Below are positions 35,857 to 47,513 of a DNA stretch of 64,000 nt, one piece after another. The translations under genes were made by a program, and so were the position numbers. How positions within the stretch are numbered: position 1 is the stretch's first letter; every line of letters begins with the position of its first letter. The stretch spans positions 496,001 to 560,000 of the forward strand of contig QANY01008651.1 in the NCBI GenBank assembly GCA_003255025.1, given 5' to 3'. The notes under the pieces were generated by a model, which saw only the letters and a program-made list of their open reading frames with translations, had not been told where the DNA came from and ran no database searches. This DNA comes from Datisca glomerata. Taxonomy: Eukaryota; Streptophyta; Magnoliopsida; Cucurbitales; Datiscaceae.

Positions 35857-37005
35857 TCAACAACCCATAACAGCACAGTTGTACACAAACACACCAACAT
35901 TTTCCTTGACGCCAAGAACCTTCCAATCCAACGTGCTGTTCATGACCCCGGACTTCAGACACACTGAACTCAATACAATTCCTTCACCCTCTCGGCCTCT
36001 TTGCCCACCCACAACAAGAAGTTCCTCTCCACAAGCTTTGAAAGCAAACCCCCATCCATTTGAAGAATCTGCCCTTACTGGAAGTCTTCCCAATACATCC
36101 CACGTGTTTTTCACCTTATCGTATTTCTTCACCATGTTGGTTGAGTATTCGACAGCATACAACTGGTTATCAACAACTGCAACAAGGGGAGGTGCCTGAG
36201 CAGCTTTGTTATCGTATGGATACATACCCTCTATTTTCCTCCATTTTCTTGTCTTAAGATCATACTCCTCACCACATGTTAACCAAATAGTAGGACTTGA
36301 CATGCCACCAATGACATAGAATTTATTGTCCATAAAAAATCCAGAACACAATCTACGTGGCAAATTCATGTTGGGTAACATTTCCCACCTACCCAATGAA
36401 GAGTCATACAACTCTGCAGATCTTAAAACATTACCACTTTTATCGCTTCCTCCTGCAATGATAGCAATAGAACCAAGGCTGCTAGAGCCAAACAGGCAAC
36501 GAGGGTGGTTCAATCCTTGACATTTTGCCCAACAATGATTAGCCAAACTATACTTCCATATAGCAAAATCATACAGTTCACGGCCAAAAACCAACAATTC
36601 AGTACCTACAGCCAATGACTCCTTATCTGCATGTTTGAAACACTCATCACAAGGCATCTTAGGCAATGTCATCCATTTCCTTCTCACAGGATCGAATGCC
36701 TCCCACCCCTTTAGATCACATACCAGATACACCAAATGCTCCACAATCCCCAATCGCTTCCTCCACTGATATAAATCACCACTTTTAATTAACTTATTAA
36801 ACCTCCTGTTAATACACGACAGTGAAACATAATCCAATCTACATGTCCAAGCAAGGCAATTGAGGGCCAGGTCATCAATAAGGCCTGGAATTAGCACATC
36901 ACTTGATTCAAATCGACGACGAACATTATTAACTTCCCCATTTAATACCATTCTAGAAATATTAGTAACTTCACCACCCCCATCGTCTTCCATTAAAATA
37001 TCCAT
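35857..37005 (-). CDS. F-box/kelch-repeat protein (At5g60570-like)
   Basis: 382 residues without introns. The frame extends six codons further up to a GTG, but the first ATG is at 37005 ([12 protein letters not shown]). Residues ~36-86 are the F-box ([15 protein letters not shown] ... [12 protein letters not shown]), expected to bind ASK/Skp1 in an SCF ubiquitin ligase. Residues ~100-370 form kelch blades: [55 protein letters not shown]. The C-terminal [14 protein letters not shown] is a hallmark of this clade, closest from memory to Arabidopsis At5g60570. It probably recruits a substrate for ubiquitination; the substrate is unknown. The intact frame suggests a working gene. Confidence 0.93.
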   Translation of the reverse strand: MDILMEDDGGGEVTNISRMVLNGEVNNVRRRFESSDVLIPGLIDDLALNCLAWTCRLDYVSLSCINRRFNKLIKSGDLYQWRKRLGIVEHLVYLVCDLKGWEAFDPVRRKWMTLPKMPCDECFKHADKESLAVGTELLVFGRELYDFAIWKYSLANHCWAKCQGLNHPRCLFGSSSLGSIAIIAGGSDKSGNVLRSAELYDSSLGRWEMLPNMNLPRRLCSGFFMDNKFYVIGGMSSPTIWLTCGEEYDLKTRKWRKIEGMYPYDNKAAQAPPLVAVVDNQLYAVEYSTNMVKKYDKVKNTWDVLGRLPVRADSSNGWGFAFKACGEELLVVGGQRGREGEGIVLSSVCLKSGVMNSTLDWKVLGVKENVGVFVYNCAVMGC

Positions 37006-37671
37006 ACACGCTTTCTTAGTCACGTGAACAAATTTTTAGTATACCCCCAACAAAATCAACCAAATTTCCCAAACAAAAACAATCAGAAAGTCTTGAGAAA
37101 GTGAATTATGTCACAAGCCTCGAGTATTGTTTAATACCCAGAAAACGTATTCTAATGTTTGCACACAATCAAATTCCATCTATTTATTCTTATCTTCGAC
37201 TTCCCGAATCAAATTGACAATCTATACCAAACTTTATATTCAAAAATTTCCATTTACGGAACATAGCTTATCTATGTATCCAGTTCTACATATTTCGGGA
37301 ATCAGCCAGTTTCAAAAAATCGTATTAGAATGGAAAGTTAAATCCCGCAAAGTTTAGCATCCAAGTAATACCAACGAAGAACAGCAACTTCCCACAAACT
37401 TTCTCGGCTGCTTTCCGTAAATCCAAACTGAAATTTCTGAAATTTCAAGAAAAATCGAAATTAACAATAATTATAAAAACACTCAAAACGCGCGCAGCGC
37501 GGCTCAACCTAAATAAGCATGACCAGATGTTGATTCTGGAGTTACGGTCATATCCAACAAAGAGTAATTTACATATACTGATGCGAATAGAAATACCGTT
37601 CGGATCCGTAGAAAAAAAAAACCCATACCCCAAAAAATCAGAAAGAAAAAATGAATGAAAAATCTTCGTAC

Positions 37672-37860
37672 CGGAAAGGCTGGAAACTGAGCCGGATCTT
37701 AGATTATGAGTCGTCGAATAATTGGAACGAAAACGATTCTCATCCAGCATGTCGCCGGAATCCAGCGAACAAAAGGGAAGTGAAGAAACTACCCACACAC
37801 ACAGAGAGAGAGAGAGAGAGGCTAGAGCGAGAGAGAGAGAAATGGTGTGGTGGGGTTATA
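37672..37860 (-). other. Probable 5'UTR exon of the F-box/kelch gene
   Basis: On the minus strand a CT-rich leader (37801-37850) runs to a donor CCG/GTACGAAG with the exon end at 37672. An intron of ~640 bases would join it near 37010-37030, just above the ATG. The 37672-37800 segment has an ATG in another frame, so a short upstream frame is possible. Confidence 0.5.
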
Positions 37861-37899
37861 ATGATTTACACAAATAGCTTTTGCAGCGATGACCGTACA

Positions 37900-40809
37900 T
37901 TTTAGTATTTGGTCTATTGCCATGGCATTTTGAAAAATACACTCGCCCTAATTCTTAACAAGTAACAACCCCCGTTTATTTTTAATGATTTTTTATCCCA
38001 AAGACAGCTTTCATTTCTTGTTTTTAGCTAATTAAAAATTATTCAGAAAATAAAAAACAATTATTTAACAAACTAAAGCTAATTGATTAGCAATAGAAAC
38101 ACAAAACAAATCATACCATTTAAATTCAAACAGTTAATTAATTTTTTACACTCATATTTTAGAGATCGTAAGTTCGAATTATATTTTTCAATCTCTTTAA
38201 AATTTAGAACGTAACTTTGAAAAAAAACAGAGAAAAAAACACTCAAAGCCAATAATAAATTTGCTAGAGTTTTTATTATTATTAATTAAGAGTATACTTG
38301 TGTTATCAATAAATGTTGCGTTAAATGGTTTAAAAAATAAAGACTAAGTTAAATAATTTCTTTTAAGAACACAAACAAATAATAAAGATTATGCTAACAT
38401 ACTGTTTTCAATTAATTTGTTCATTTGTTCTGTGAAACATATTTGCTAAATTGGTCTTAGTTTCATAACTAAGTTATTCTCATATATTAAAATCATTTTG
38501 AATTTTAATTTTAAAATACCTAATAGAATCTTAAACAAGTTGATCAAATGATTAGATTGACATATGCATACTATAACGCCAATTTTATTAGTGAAATTAC
38601 AAATTATACGAGAAAATGAACGGACGATCTATTTTTTCAATTATAAATTTATTATGAGTAATTTAATTATATGGTTGAAGCCAAAAATTTTAACATGCAT
38701 TATAAGTTGAAGCCAAAATTTCTTAACATGCATCAAATAATTTGTGCACAATCACAAGTCTTTCTTGTCAAATTATATGTATGCTAATTTGAACTTAAGA
38801 CGTTATTTTTAGAAACGATATGTGATTACTATTGAGAGATTAAATTCTCGACAACTCGAGACCCCACAGTTTGCAGTGGAATAATTCTGATCGTTCGATC
38901 ATATCTGGATGATTCATAACTATTTAATTGTAAAAAAAAATTAATTTACAAGCTCAAATTTGATCTAGGCCGTCCCACTCTAATTAATAAGATGACTCAG
39001 AGCTCATAAAATGTCTAGATGTGTCATTTTTTTATGAGTTAAATAGTATAAGATTAGCTTTGAGTTTGACAAAAAAAACGAATAAGATAAGGGAAAACTA
39101 ATAAAGTTAATGCAAGAAATGTCAATTATATGATTTTTGTATTAAAATGACCTAAATACCCTTTTCTTTTCAGTTTGTCAGAGAAGTACACCTAGAACAG
39201 CAAGAAGTACAGGTAGAGCTTAAAGGATCACCAGCACTGGAGAGTACATTTTTTTTAGAGTACATCATCATTAATCATTAAGAAGTAGTAAGAAATGGAG
39301 AGAATGTACCATCACCTGCATGTAACTGTTACTTTTTTATTTATTCCCTAACTGTATATTACTAAAACTTTTATTTTTATAAAAATAGGTAATATTGCAT
39401 TTTTTTATATTAACTCACTCTCTAATTGTTTTAGATGAGAAACTCATGCATGATATGTTACCATTAAGAATCAAAGATTGGTCCAATTATTTAACTCATG
39501 CATGATACATATAATAATGTATACCTCGATTCAATTTTCTCTTATGTTAGGATTAATTTATTGATTGAAAAATTAAGTTGATAAATTAATAGTTATAATT
39601 TGCTTATAAATAAATATTTTATTTTCAAAAGAATGATCTAAATAAAGTCTCGAAAAACTAATAGAATAAGAGCCGATGGATGCATTAATAAGAAAAACAA
39701 TATTATATGTATTTTTCACCTTAAAACACCTTGTTATATTGATAATTTGTTGAGAACTTCGCTTATTGTTTATTTCTGAAAATTATCAGAGGATCAGCAT
39801 ACTGCAAATTCGTAATTGATTAGTAGTACAAGGCCTTTTTTGATTTAGTGGTAAACAAGTCTACGTATTGACAATAATCTATTAAACGTAACTCACTTTA
39901 TGGAAAAGAAAATTCAATTAATGCTTTGGAATATAAAAACTGCCCATTGGAAAAAAAAAAGAATATAAAGTTGTGATTTTATTGGTACCTAACAATTATT
40001 CTGCTTTATTTTTAATATAAAGGGATTAGTAACAAACATGAAAAGGTGGGCATGAATCTAATACTTTTCTTTTGCTAAAGAATAGAACCATGTGAACCAC
40101 TAACAGCCCTCCTTATGCCACTTGTCAACCTTAAAAGACCGGTGCCTTTCCCTAGTTGTTTTTTTATTTAGAAAATATGATAAAAAAGACGGAAGATCCC
40201 AATTACTTTATACCTCCACCCATTCGAGTTTAAATTTACTCCTCACACTCTTTGATTTTTCACGTTGGTTTTAACTCTTCTAAGCTCCTAAACACTCTAA
40301 ATTAATGGTGTAGTTTTTTTAAAATGAGTAGTTGAGTTTAGGGACCAAATCCTTTATATATAGCATACCTCCATCAAGCTCTCAAGGCTGGAACGTTACC
40401 ATACTCATCTCAATTAGTGAGAAAAAGTTCTAATTGTAAAGGAAGAACGTTTGGACAATATATTATTCCGTTGGTGTCCATTGGTGAGAAAACGGTTTGA
40501 GAAAGAAAAAAAATGGTTACATTCTCTCGCTTGGTCCACACGTTTGACATGATCGATGCCTTAATTTAATCTCATTGATTATCTTTCTTAAGAAATAAAC
40601 ACATGAATTATGGCGATAAGTTATCGGACAATAAGTATTACTTTTCAAGTATTATGATGTATTCAGTTCTCAAGCATTATACTTTATGCCACAACACTTA
40701 ATGAATAAATCTTATGTTTATTCTTGGTCCTATACAAATGAATTTTCTCAAATAAATTAAGTGCACATAAGTATGAGAAAATATCAATACTAAAAGTTTC
40801 ATTCATAAA
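37900..40809. other. AT-rich intergenic region
   Basis: About 2.9 kb of very AT-rich sequence without any recognised gene, repeat boundary or tandem array. Confidence 0.55.
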
Positions 40810-42519
40810 TGTTGGAAACGCGGCGCTCGCGCGGTGGAAAGTGGGGCTTTCAAAAAGTTTATTAAAAATGAATCTTTTTTATAAAAAAAAATAAAAAAGA
40901 CGCAACGGTTTCTAAAATAAATTTTTTTATTGAAAGCTCTTTTCAATCGGATTCATTATATATTTATATATTAAATCAAAGACATATATGAATATAGAAT
41001 ATATACATCTTGTAGTCTAATCAAGCGTCCTCGCAAACCAACGATCTTCCGTTCCCACGAACAACGAACTTCGAGATCCACACCAAGATCTTCTAAGTCA
41101 ATCCTCAAATACACTAGGACGTGTGTGGACACTTAGAATATAATAAGAACACTTTTCTGTCTCTAAATATACTCAACACATGAGATCTAGAGATTTTCAG
41201 AGAATGAATAATTTTGTGAGACTAATCTCTGACATAATACAATGATTATTTTCACGGAGATTTTTTATTAACTTTTAATCTTAGAGAGTTTCACTCTGAT
41301 AGCAATTGTGTTATTAGCACACTTAATCAGCAATGAGGCCAATAAAATAATATCTATAATATTTTCTAGGCACCTCAGATTTTTAGGGATAAACACAAAT
41401 AATAATTAATCGCAAAATTACCATTACAGTGAGATCCACTGTAATTGTGCATAACTCTTATGCCACACGACACTGCAGTGTGTCGTGAGGTATCACAAAG
41501 CCTCACGACACTACTGTAGTGCCACACGACACTACAATATTACACGCCTAACTGTACTGTCATGTGGCACTACAGTAATTCATGTCAATTTCTGATTCCT
41601 AATCAGTGATTGACATGTGGCAGTCTAACATGCCACGTGACAATTTCTACAAATTAATTATTTATTTTAATCAGATAAATATCTAGATATTAGTCAATTC
41701 AAAATTAACTTATCTGATTGTCTCTATTAACTATCTTATCTGTTAGTTCACAAATAACAGATTTAGTTTATTCAAATTTTGAAATATTCTCTAATAATAA
41801 TTTAACATTATTTGATTCACAAATTAGATATACTGTCTCACTTATTGATAATTAAAAAATTAATCGATATAACTATTTATATATAATTTCTAAAAATTAA
41901 TATTAATAATTTAATTAATTAATCACACATAACCCGATTCGTATTGTTCATAGAGAAATCTCTGACATTCCTTCAACATGGTCTTCCATTGTATTATCTC
42001 ATAATCATGTACTTGCCCCAGAAGTATAATTCCTTTCGCAAGTTAGTCATTTTCTCATTTCCTGAAATATTCACATCCTAGACTGTGTAGTACAGATGTG
42101 ACTTGGGGATAATGGATCTATAATGCTAAGCTCCAATAAATTAGATTATTAATTAAACTATTTAATTATATAGTCTTAATTATTAATTCTATCATTATTC
42201 CACTATAAATATGAAATTACACTCGTAGAGATTATATAATGTATTTACAGAGTATTCTCATGTAGTCCATCGATATAATCATTTCATGTAGTTTTGTCCT
42301 CCAACTATTCCTTCCTAAATTAGAGCATATCAAAATTACCATTTTACCCTTCTATTACCTCTTAATCCTTAAGTACTATTAATTCACTATTGAATGGCTA
42401 ATTTATAATCATATTATAAATTTGAGCTCAATAACCATTCAGTTCTAGAATTAACACTTAAGGGAACCAATATACGATCCATTAGGAGAACATAGATTCT
42501 AAATCTTATAAGATCATGT
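40810..42519 (-). repeat. Inverted partial LTR of the long-LTR copia family
   Basis: Starts TGTTGGAAACGCG, the reverse complement of the family's LTR end, and runs backwards through the LTR (compare 56640-56950 and 48260-48960 in reverse). It stops at AGATCATGTG (42510-42519), about 0.5 kb short of the LTR start, where the sequence flips to the plus-oriented LTR end. No primer-binding site precedes 40810. Confidence 0.8.
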
Positions 42520-42762
42520 GAGAACGCATGATCGTTGGTTTGCGACGACACTTGATATAGACTATAAGAGATATATGGTTCTTATCCATGTATGCTTTAG
42601 ATTTAATATATAACTTTATAATGGATCTTGATTGAAAAGAGTTTTTCAAAAAAAAATTTATTTCGTTGCGTCACATTTATTTTCGTTTATCGAAAAAGAT
42701 TCGTTTTTATCAAATTTTTAAAAGCCTCAAGCTTCCGTTGCGCGAGCATCGCGTTTTCAACA
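42520..42762 (+). repeat. Plus-strand LTR end of copia element 1
   Basis: The last ~240 bases of the LTR, ending CGTTTTCAACA, followed by AG and the primer-binding site TGGTATCAAAGCAG (42765-42778). With 40810-41045 it forms a ~240-bp inverted repeat around a ~1.5-kb centre. Confidence 0.82.
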
Positions 42763-42979
42763 AGTGGTATCAAAGCAGTCATTATATATTTGTATATTAA
42801 ATACTGTATGAGTTTTCTTACATTATTCATACTATATTTGTTATGTATGAATGAATAAATGATTTGGTTTTTTATTGTATGGTTAAATAATAAATCGTTA
42901 ATTGTACGGTGATTATTGGGTTAAGATTTGTTCTTTAATTTTTCATTAGATCTTGTGTAAGCCGTTCTGGCGCGTATAT

Positions 42980-45420
42980 AGTTCATTTATTTGAGCCTTT
43001 AAGAGCCATGTGAAAGCAATATCATGAACGTAGGAGAGGAAGATGAACATGTTAAAAATAGGCTTTTTTTCTCCTTCTTAGATCTTCTAGTTATAGTAGC
43101 TCCACGGATCCACCCTTCGAGCGACGGTATAAAAATAATTTTTCTTCCAGAAAGCACATGAAAGAACGAAATAAAGAACATACCGAAGGAGCATGGGGCT
43201 TCGGGGGGGCTTATGCTTTTATTAAGGTGAGATACTCTTTGTGTTAGGCTTTCCCCCTATGCTAGTTACTAACTTAGGTACCTAGCCCAGAATCCATAGA
43301 GAATATCAAAGAGAGTCATAAATTTGTAGAACAAGCATATCAGCAAATCCGCTACGTTAGCCTTTTTCGCTTTCAATCTTTCTCTTTTTGTTTTGCTTTT
43401 TGCGATTCCCATTTCATTTTTTGATAAAAAAAGATCTTGTTTTTTGTTGTTCTTCTTTCAATTGTAGTTCTTCGGTTGAGTTCGTTCTTTAATTCAAATA
43501 CATCCCATTCCAGGTTAGCTCTCTGCTCGGGATGCATGGGCCGGGCGCCCGTCCTTCATTACCATCTTTTATGTTATGTAAATAGAGACTTCCACTTCCA
43601 CTCTCTAATATAGGGAACCTCTATCGAGCATCTCACACATCTGTCTGTATTGTCGGTCGTATTTCTTTAGCAAGAGGATGAGACGTCTTAAAGCAATAAA
43701 GATTATAGATCTCAGACGAGAGTAGATCCACGTGCGAAAAAATGAGTTATTTCATAGGGGCTGATGAATGAGACCTTACTTAAAATAAGGAATTTTTGGA
43801 ATATGCCAGAAAGCAAATAGAGGAGAGAGGTGGAAATCGGCACGTGCGGGAAGGCTAGCGCAGGTAAGCTCACATAAGGGTCTGAGCTCATATGTCATAC
43901 TCTATCATTGGCATGGACGGCATCGATTCATTCGATTACGTTTTACTCTTCAAAATCCATCTATGGATTCTCGGAGCTGGAGTTGGTTACACATAAATCC
44001 ACTTTTATTCGATATCCAAGTCGAGTTGGGATCACTTTTCTTATATGCCCTCTTTCTGAGCCAAGAAGGCATGTTTGCACGTTTTCATATAGAGAGGAAC
44101 CCTCGATAATAGACCTTATTTCACGCCTATAGACGAAATAGAAAAATAAATAAGTAGAGGATGCTGATTTGAATGGGGATTTACAGAAGAATTTCCATTC
44201 TTATTTGAGGAGTACCTAGGGAGGGAAAGATCCTGAGCTTAGAACAAGAAAAGTAAGAAAGAAGAGTTATATTGGCACATACTGGAAAAAATCTTTCTTT
44301 GTTTGGTCAGTACATCAGCGAAGCGCTTCCCATTCCCTCTTTTTCATTCACATCATTCTTTTGCTAGTTGTTGTTGGTAACATAGGAGGGAGCTTTTCCT
44401 ATATTTAGGATTTCGTATATATAGGCATCCTTATTAAGTTCAAACTAAACTGGAGTTCAAACTCAAACGATTCCACATGAAAGAGTACTCTCTCTTCTTG
44501 GGGTTCTCAACATAAAACCACAAAAGTTTTGGTTTCATGTTGAGCTCAACCTCTTATGAATTTTTATGATAAAGAAAGCTTTTTTTTTTAGCTTTTCGCA
44601 TTCTCTTTAAATTCAAAGGACTTTATTTTGATTCTTGGGATGAGTGGACGGTAAGCGGCTTCCCGGACTTAGGCGAGGTCAAGATAGTTCGGGGTTCAGG
44701 CGCATCGAGCTCAAACCCTTTCCCTCGGTAGGACATTGATCTCAATCTGCCTCTACAGGAAGAAGTAGAAGTTCCCGTTGAGGAGGCTCCCGAACCGATA
44801 TGGATGTGTACAGGGAGAGGGATCCAGACCAAATTAGGGCGATTGTAGAGGCCTAACTGAAAGAAAGAGTCACTAAAAAAGAGAGCACCATAAGGGGGGT
44901 CCTTGAAGAACTGGTTCAGGCCAAAATCTTCCACCGGGCTCAGATTTCAATTTCCGCAACCTGGACCAGTTTGTGGATCAGGTCATCAGCCAGCATGCGC
45001 ATCGCTTTGATCCTGATAACTTGGAAAAAATGAAAAAAGCTTTTTCCCGGCTGTTAACGTAGCTTAGGAAGGATGAGAGCTCCATAAACTCTCAGGTCAA
45101 ACGCAATATTGAACGCAATATCGTTTCGCCCCCCATCTTTCTAGTGAAAAGGGGTGTGGAATGGGCTTTTTCTTCTTCTTTTTTTTCCGGTATGCCGCTC
45201 CGCGAGCAAGGAGCGAGAGAACATAAATCTAACCTAATATCATGAATATCCTTCGCCCATTATCTCCTCATCTTCCTATTTATAAGCCACAGCTCACTTC
45301 GACGTTTCCAATTTCCCATAGAATCTTCGGGGCTTTCCTAGCCGCTATAGTTTTGTTTTTTTATCTTCTTTGTCTGAAAATGGGTTTGATTTGCTTCACC
45401 TATGAGAATTTCTACAGATT
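42980..45420. other. Mitochondrial DNA insertion (NUMT), ~2.4 kb
   Basis: GC content and style change abruptly from retroelement to plant-mitochondrial sequence after GTAAGCCGTTCTGGCGCG and back again after the sdh3 fragment. Comparison with element 2 (50455-50540) gives both breakpoints to within about 10 bases. Contents: an unidentified mitochondrial spacer (43000-44600); an ORF-like stretch at ~44640-45230 (reading DLGEVKIVRGSGASS, then LNLPLQEEVEVPVEEAPEP) with stops; and the 5' part of sdh3. The insert may join more than one mitochondrial region. Confidence 0.8.
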
Positions 45421-45424
45421 TTAA
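45242..45424 (+). pseudogene. sdh3: sdh3 5' fragment (succinate dehydrogenase subunit 3), mitochondrial origin
   Basis: 60 codons from ATG read MNILRPLSPHLPIYKPQ, then FPISHRIFGAFLAA and YLLCLKMGLICFTYENFY, matching the N-terminus and first membrane helix of plant mitochondrial sdh3. It is cut at the NUMT edge in mid-protein, so it is non-functional. It shows that the donor mitochondrial genome carried sdh3 when this DNA moved. Confidence 0.9.
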
Positions 45425-47238
45425 AATTTTTGTAATTTTGTTTTGAATATTAAATTGTAATTATTCTGATTGCGAGAGACAGAATACACGAGACGAACGT
45501 GGAGGAAAAATAAAAGAAATAGGAATTCTTAGCGAATTTCGGCGTTGGCATAAGAAATAGGATTTTTGGCGCTACTGCTGCCGGAAAAAATGACTATGGC
45601 AATGATCTCGCCGAAAAATTGACACTAGCGGCGACGCCCTGATTGATGGTGATGACCGATGATGGTCGCTGGAGCTAGGATTTGCCAGCGATATTGGGCG
45701 GCGGTGGGAGAGTTCTGTCGTTAGTGGCAATTGTTGTCACAGCCAGGGAAGTTCCACAGAAATCCTGATACCAACTTACCTTATTGCTGTAGAGTTTTAT
45801 GAAAACCCTAACTCTATATTTTATCTTTAAAATTTTAAAATTAATGTAAATTTTTAAAATTAGTTTTTATTTTTTAATTTTATAAAAATTAAATATTAAT
45901 TAATGGATTGAGTTTGACCCAAGTTTGACTAAGTCAATAAATTACTTTTTTTACTAACTCAAATTCAATAATTTTAAAAGATGATTATAAGGATGATTTT
46001 TAATTAAGAAAAATAGTTTTCCTAATTAAATGTGTTTTGTTCAAAGCTTCAAAATTATGAAGATGGGCGTCCGGTAGAGAATGAGATATTTCAGAAATAT
46101 GTAATATTGAAGTCCTCTTTGTAATTTTATTTATTTATTTCAATGATTGTAATTTGGAAATCATCAATAGGTACTCGGTCCATTATTATTTTATTTAATT
46201 ATTAAATAATTGTTTATTAATGTGATGGATAACATGATAGTGCATTAGTCGATCACATGCCATACGTGAAACTCCACACGGTTTTATTTAATCATGCATC
46301 TCATCAGTAGAAACATGATTTATTAGGATTGTCCTAATATGTTTATATGAATTGCTTTCAGAAATCAAATGCATGTAAAATGCTAGGTTTTAATTAGTTA
46401 AAACTTGATAATCGCATCACTCTAAAGGCTATTGTAACCTTTAGGATAATCAACTTTAGTAAAAGAATTTTATTAAAGTTTGATTATTGTAATTAATTAG
46501 TTATTTTGAGTTCACCTAATTTTGAATTTGGCACTTTAGAATGTTAAATGAACTTAGACATATTAGATTGGATTAACTGTTAGTTTCACATTCATAGGGT
46601 TATTATTTTAACTAGTAATTAATTTTAAATTAATTGATAGCTAATATAAAACACATTATCCTAAAAATAGTGATTGGAAGAGGGTTGACATGTCAATGTA
46701 ACCTATGATCTCCATTATTAGTACAACATCATGAGGTACAGTAAGAGCCTCGTGATGACTTTGCTTTCATCCCCTAAAGGAAGAATTCGAGTTGTATCAA
46801 CACCAAGGTTGGACTTCTTAAGAAGATAAGACTAAGTGTTGTAGTTTAGTTTTGATCGACTCTAAGACGACATATTCAAAATAAAGTTATGGAATCTGAA
46901 ATAATGGATTACACTTGCAAAATCACAATTAAGTTTTGAGTAGATAATTGTGACTTGATCAAATAAGCGATATCTTATTATTAAAAGAGAAAATATTAGA
47001 TATTTTGAGTTTTAATTAATAAGGATGAGAATATCTCATAGACAGTCTAAAATTAATGTGACTGACCCTAAGACGACACATTAATTGTTAGGTTGTCTTA
47101 TCATGGATTAGTAAATAATAAATTTACGTGTTTAATATGTTGTATTCATTCATCACGTTTAATTTTCGAATTCTGGATATTTATTTCAATTATATTGAAT
47201 TATATATGTTTTATTTTTCAGTTATTATTTCATCTACC

Positions 47239-47513
47239 ATGGGAAACCCTATTACTGCTTTACTTGCATTTGAGAAATTGAATGGTGATAATTTCATAAG
47301 ATGAAAGTCAAATTTAAACTTGATGTCATTTTATGAGAACCAAAAATTTGTTCTTACTGAAGAATGTCTTGAGTAGCCGCTGCCAATGCCCCTAAGAATG
47401 TTAGGGACAAGTTTGATGCTTGGATTCAATCAAATAACAAAGTGAAATGCTACATGCTTGTGAGCATAATGATGTTTTGAGAACCAAGCATGAGAGCACG
47501 GAGACTGTCTATG
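47239..47513 (+). pseudogene. copia gag N-terminus (element 1)
   Basis: Reads MGNPITALLAFEKLNGDNF then a stop at the expected Trp codon (FIR-stop-KSNLN), followed by FYENQKFVLTEE and, after frame changes, VLRTKHESTETVY, a copia gag pattern. It is truncated by the following LTR. Confidence 0.75.

Larger units (their letters stand above)
42763..47513 (+). mobile_element. Copia element 1, internal region with mitochondrial insert
   Basis: Primer site at 42765, then leader sequence that matches 50281-50520 of element 2, interrupted at ~42980-45420 by mitochondrial DNA. The leader resumes at ~45421 and matches element 2 (the GTTTTGTTCAAAGCTT block at ~46025 versus ~51030). gag begins at 47239 (MGNPITALLAFEKLNGDNF) and reads as copia gag with stops to 47513, where the LTR of element 2 begins. 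No pol belonging to this copy was found. Confidence 0.82.

Noticed and set aside
40810..42762. A large TIR DNA transposon
   Set aside because: Both ends are the 3' end of a known LTR in this window, a primer-binding site follows on the right, and there is no transposase.
44623..44934. 103-residue minus-strand frame in the NUMT
   Set aside because: The opposite strand gives a more plausible, though broken, mitochondrial ORF; this one is a shadow.
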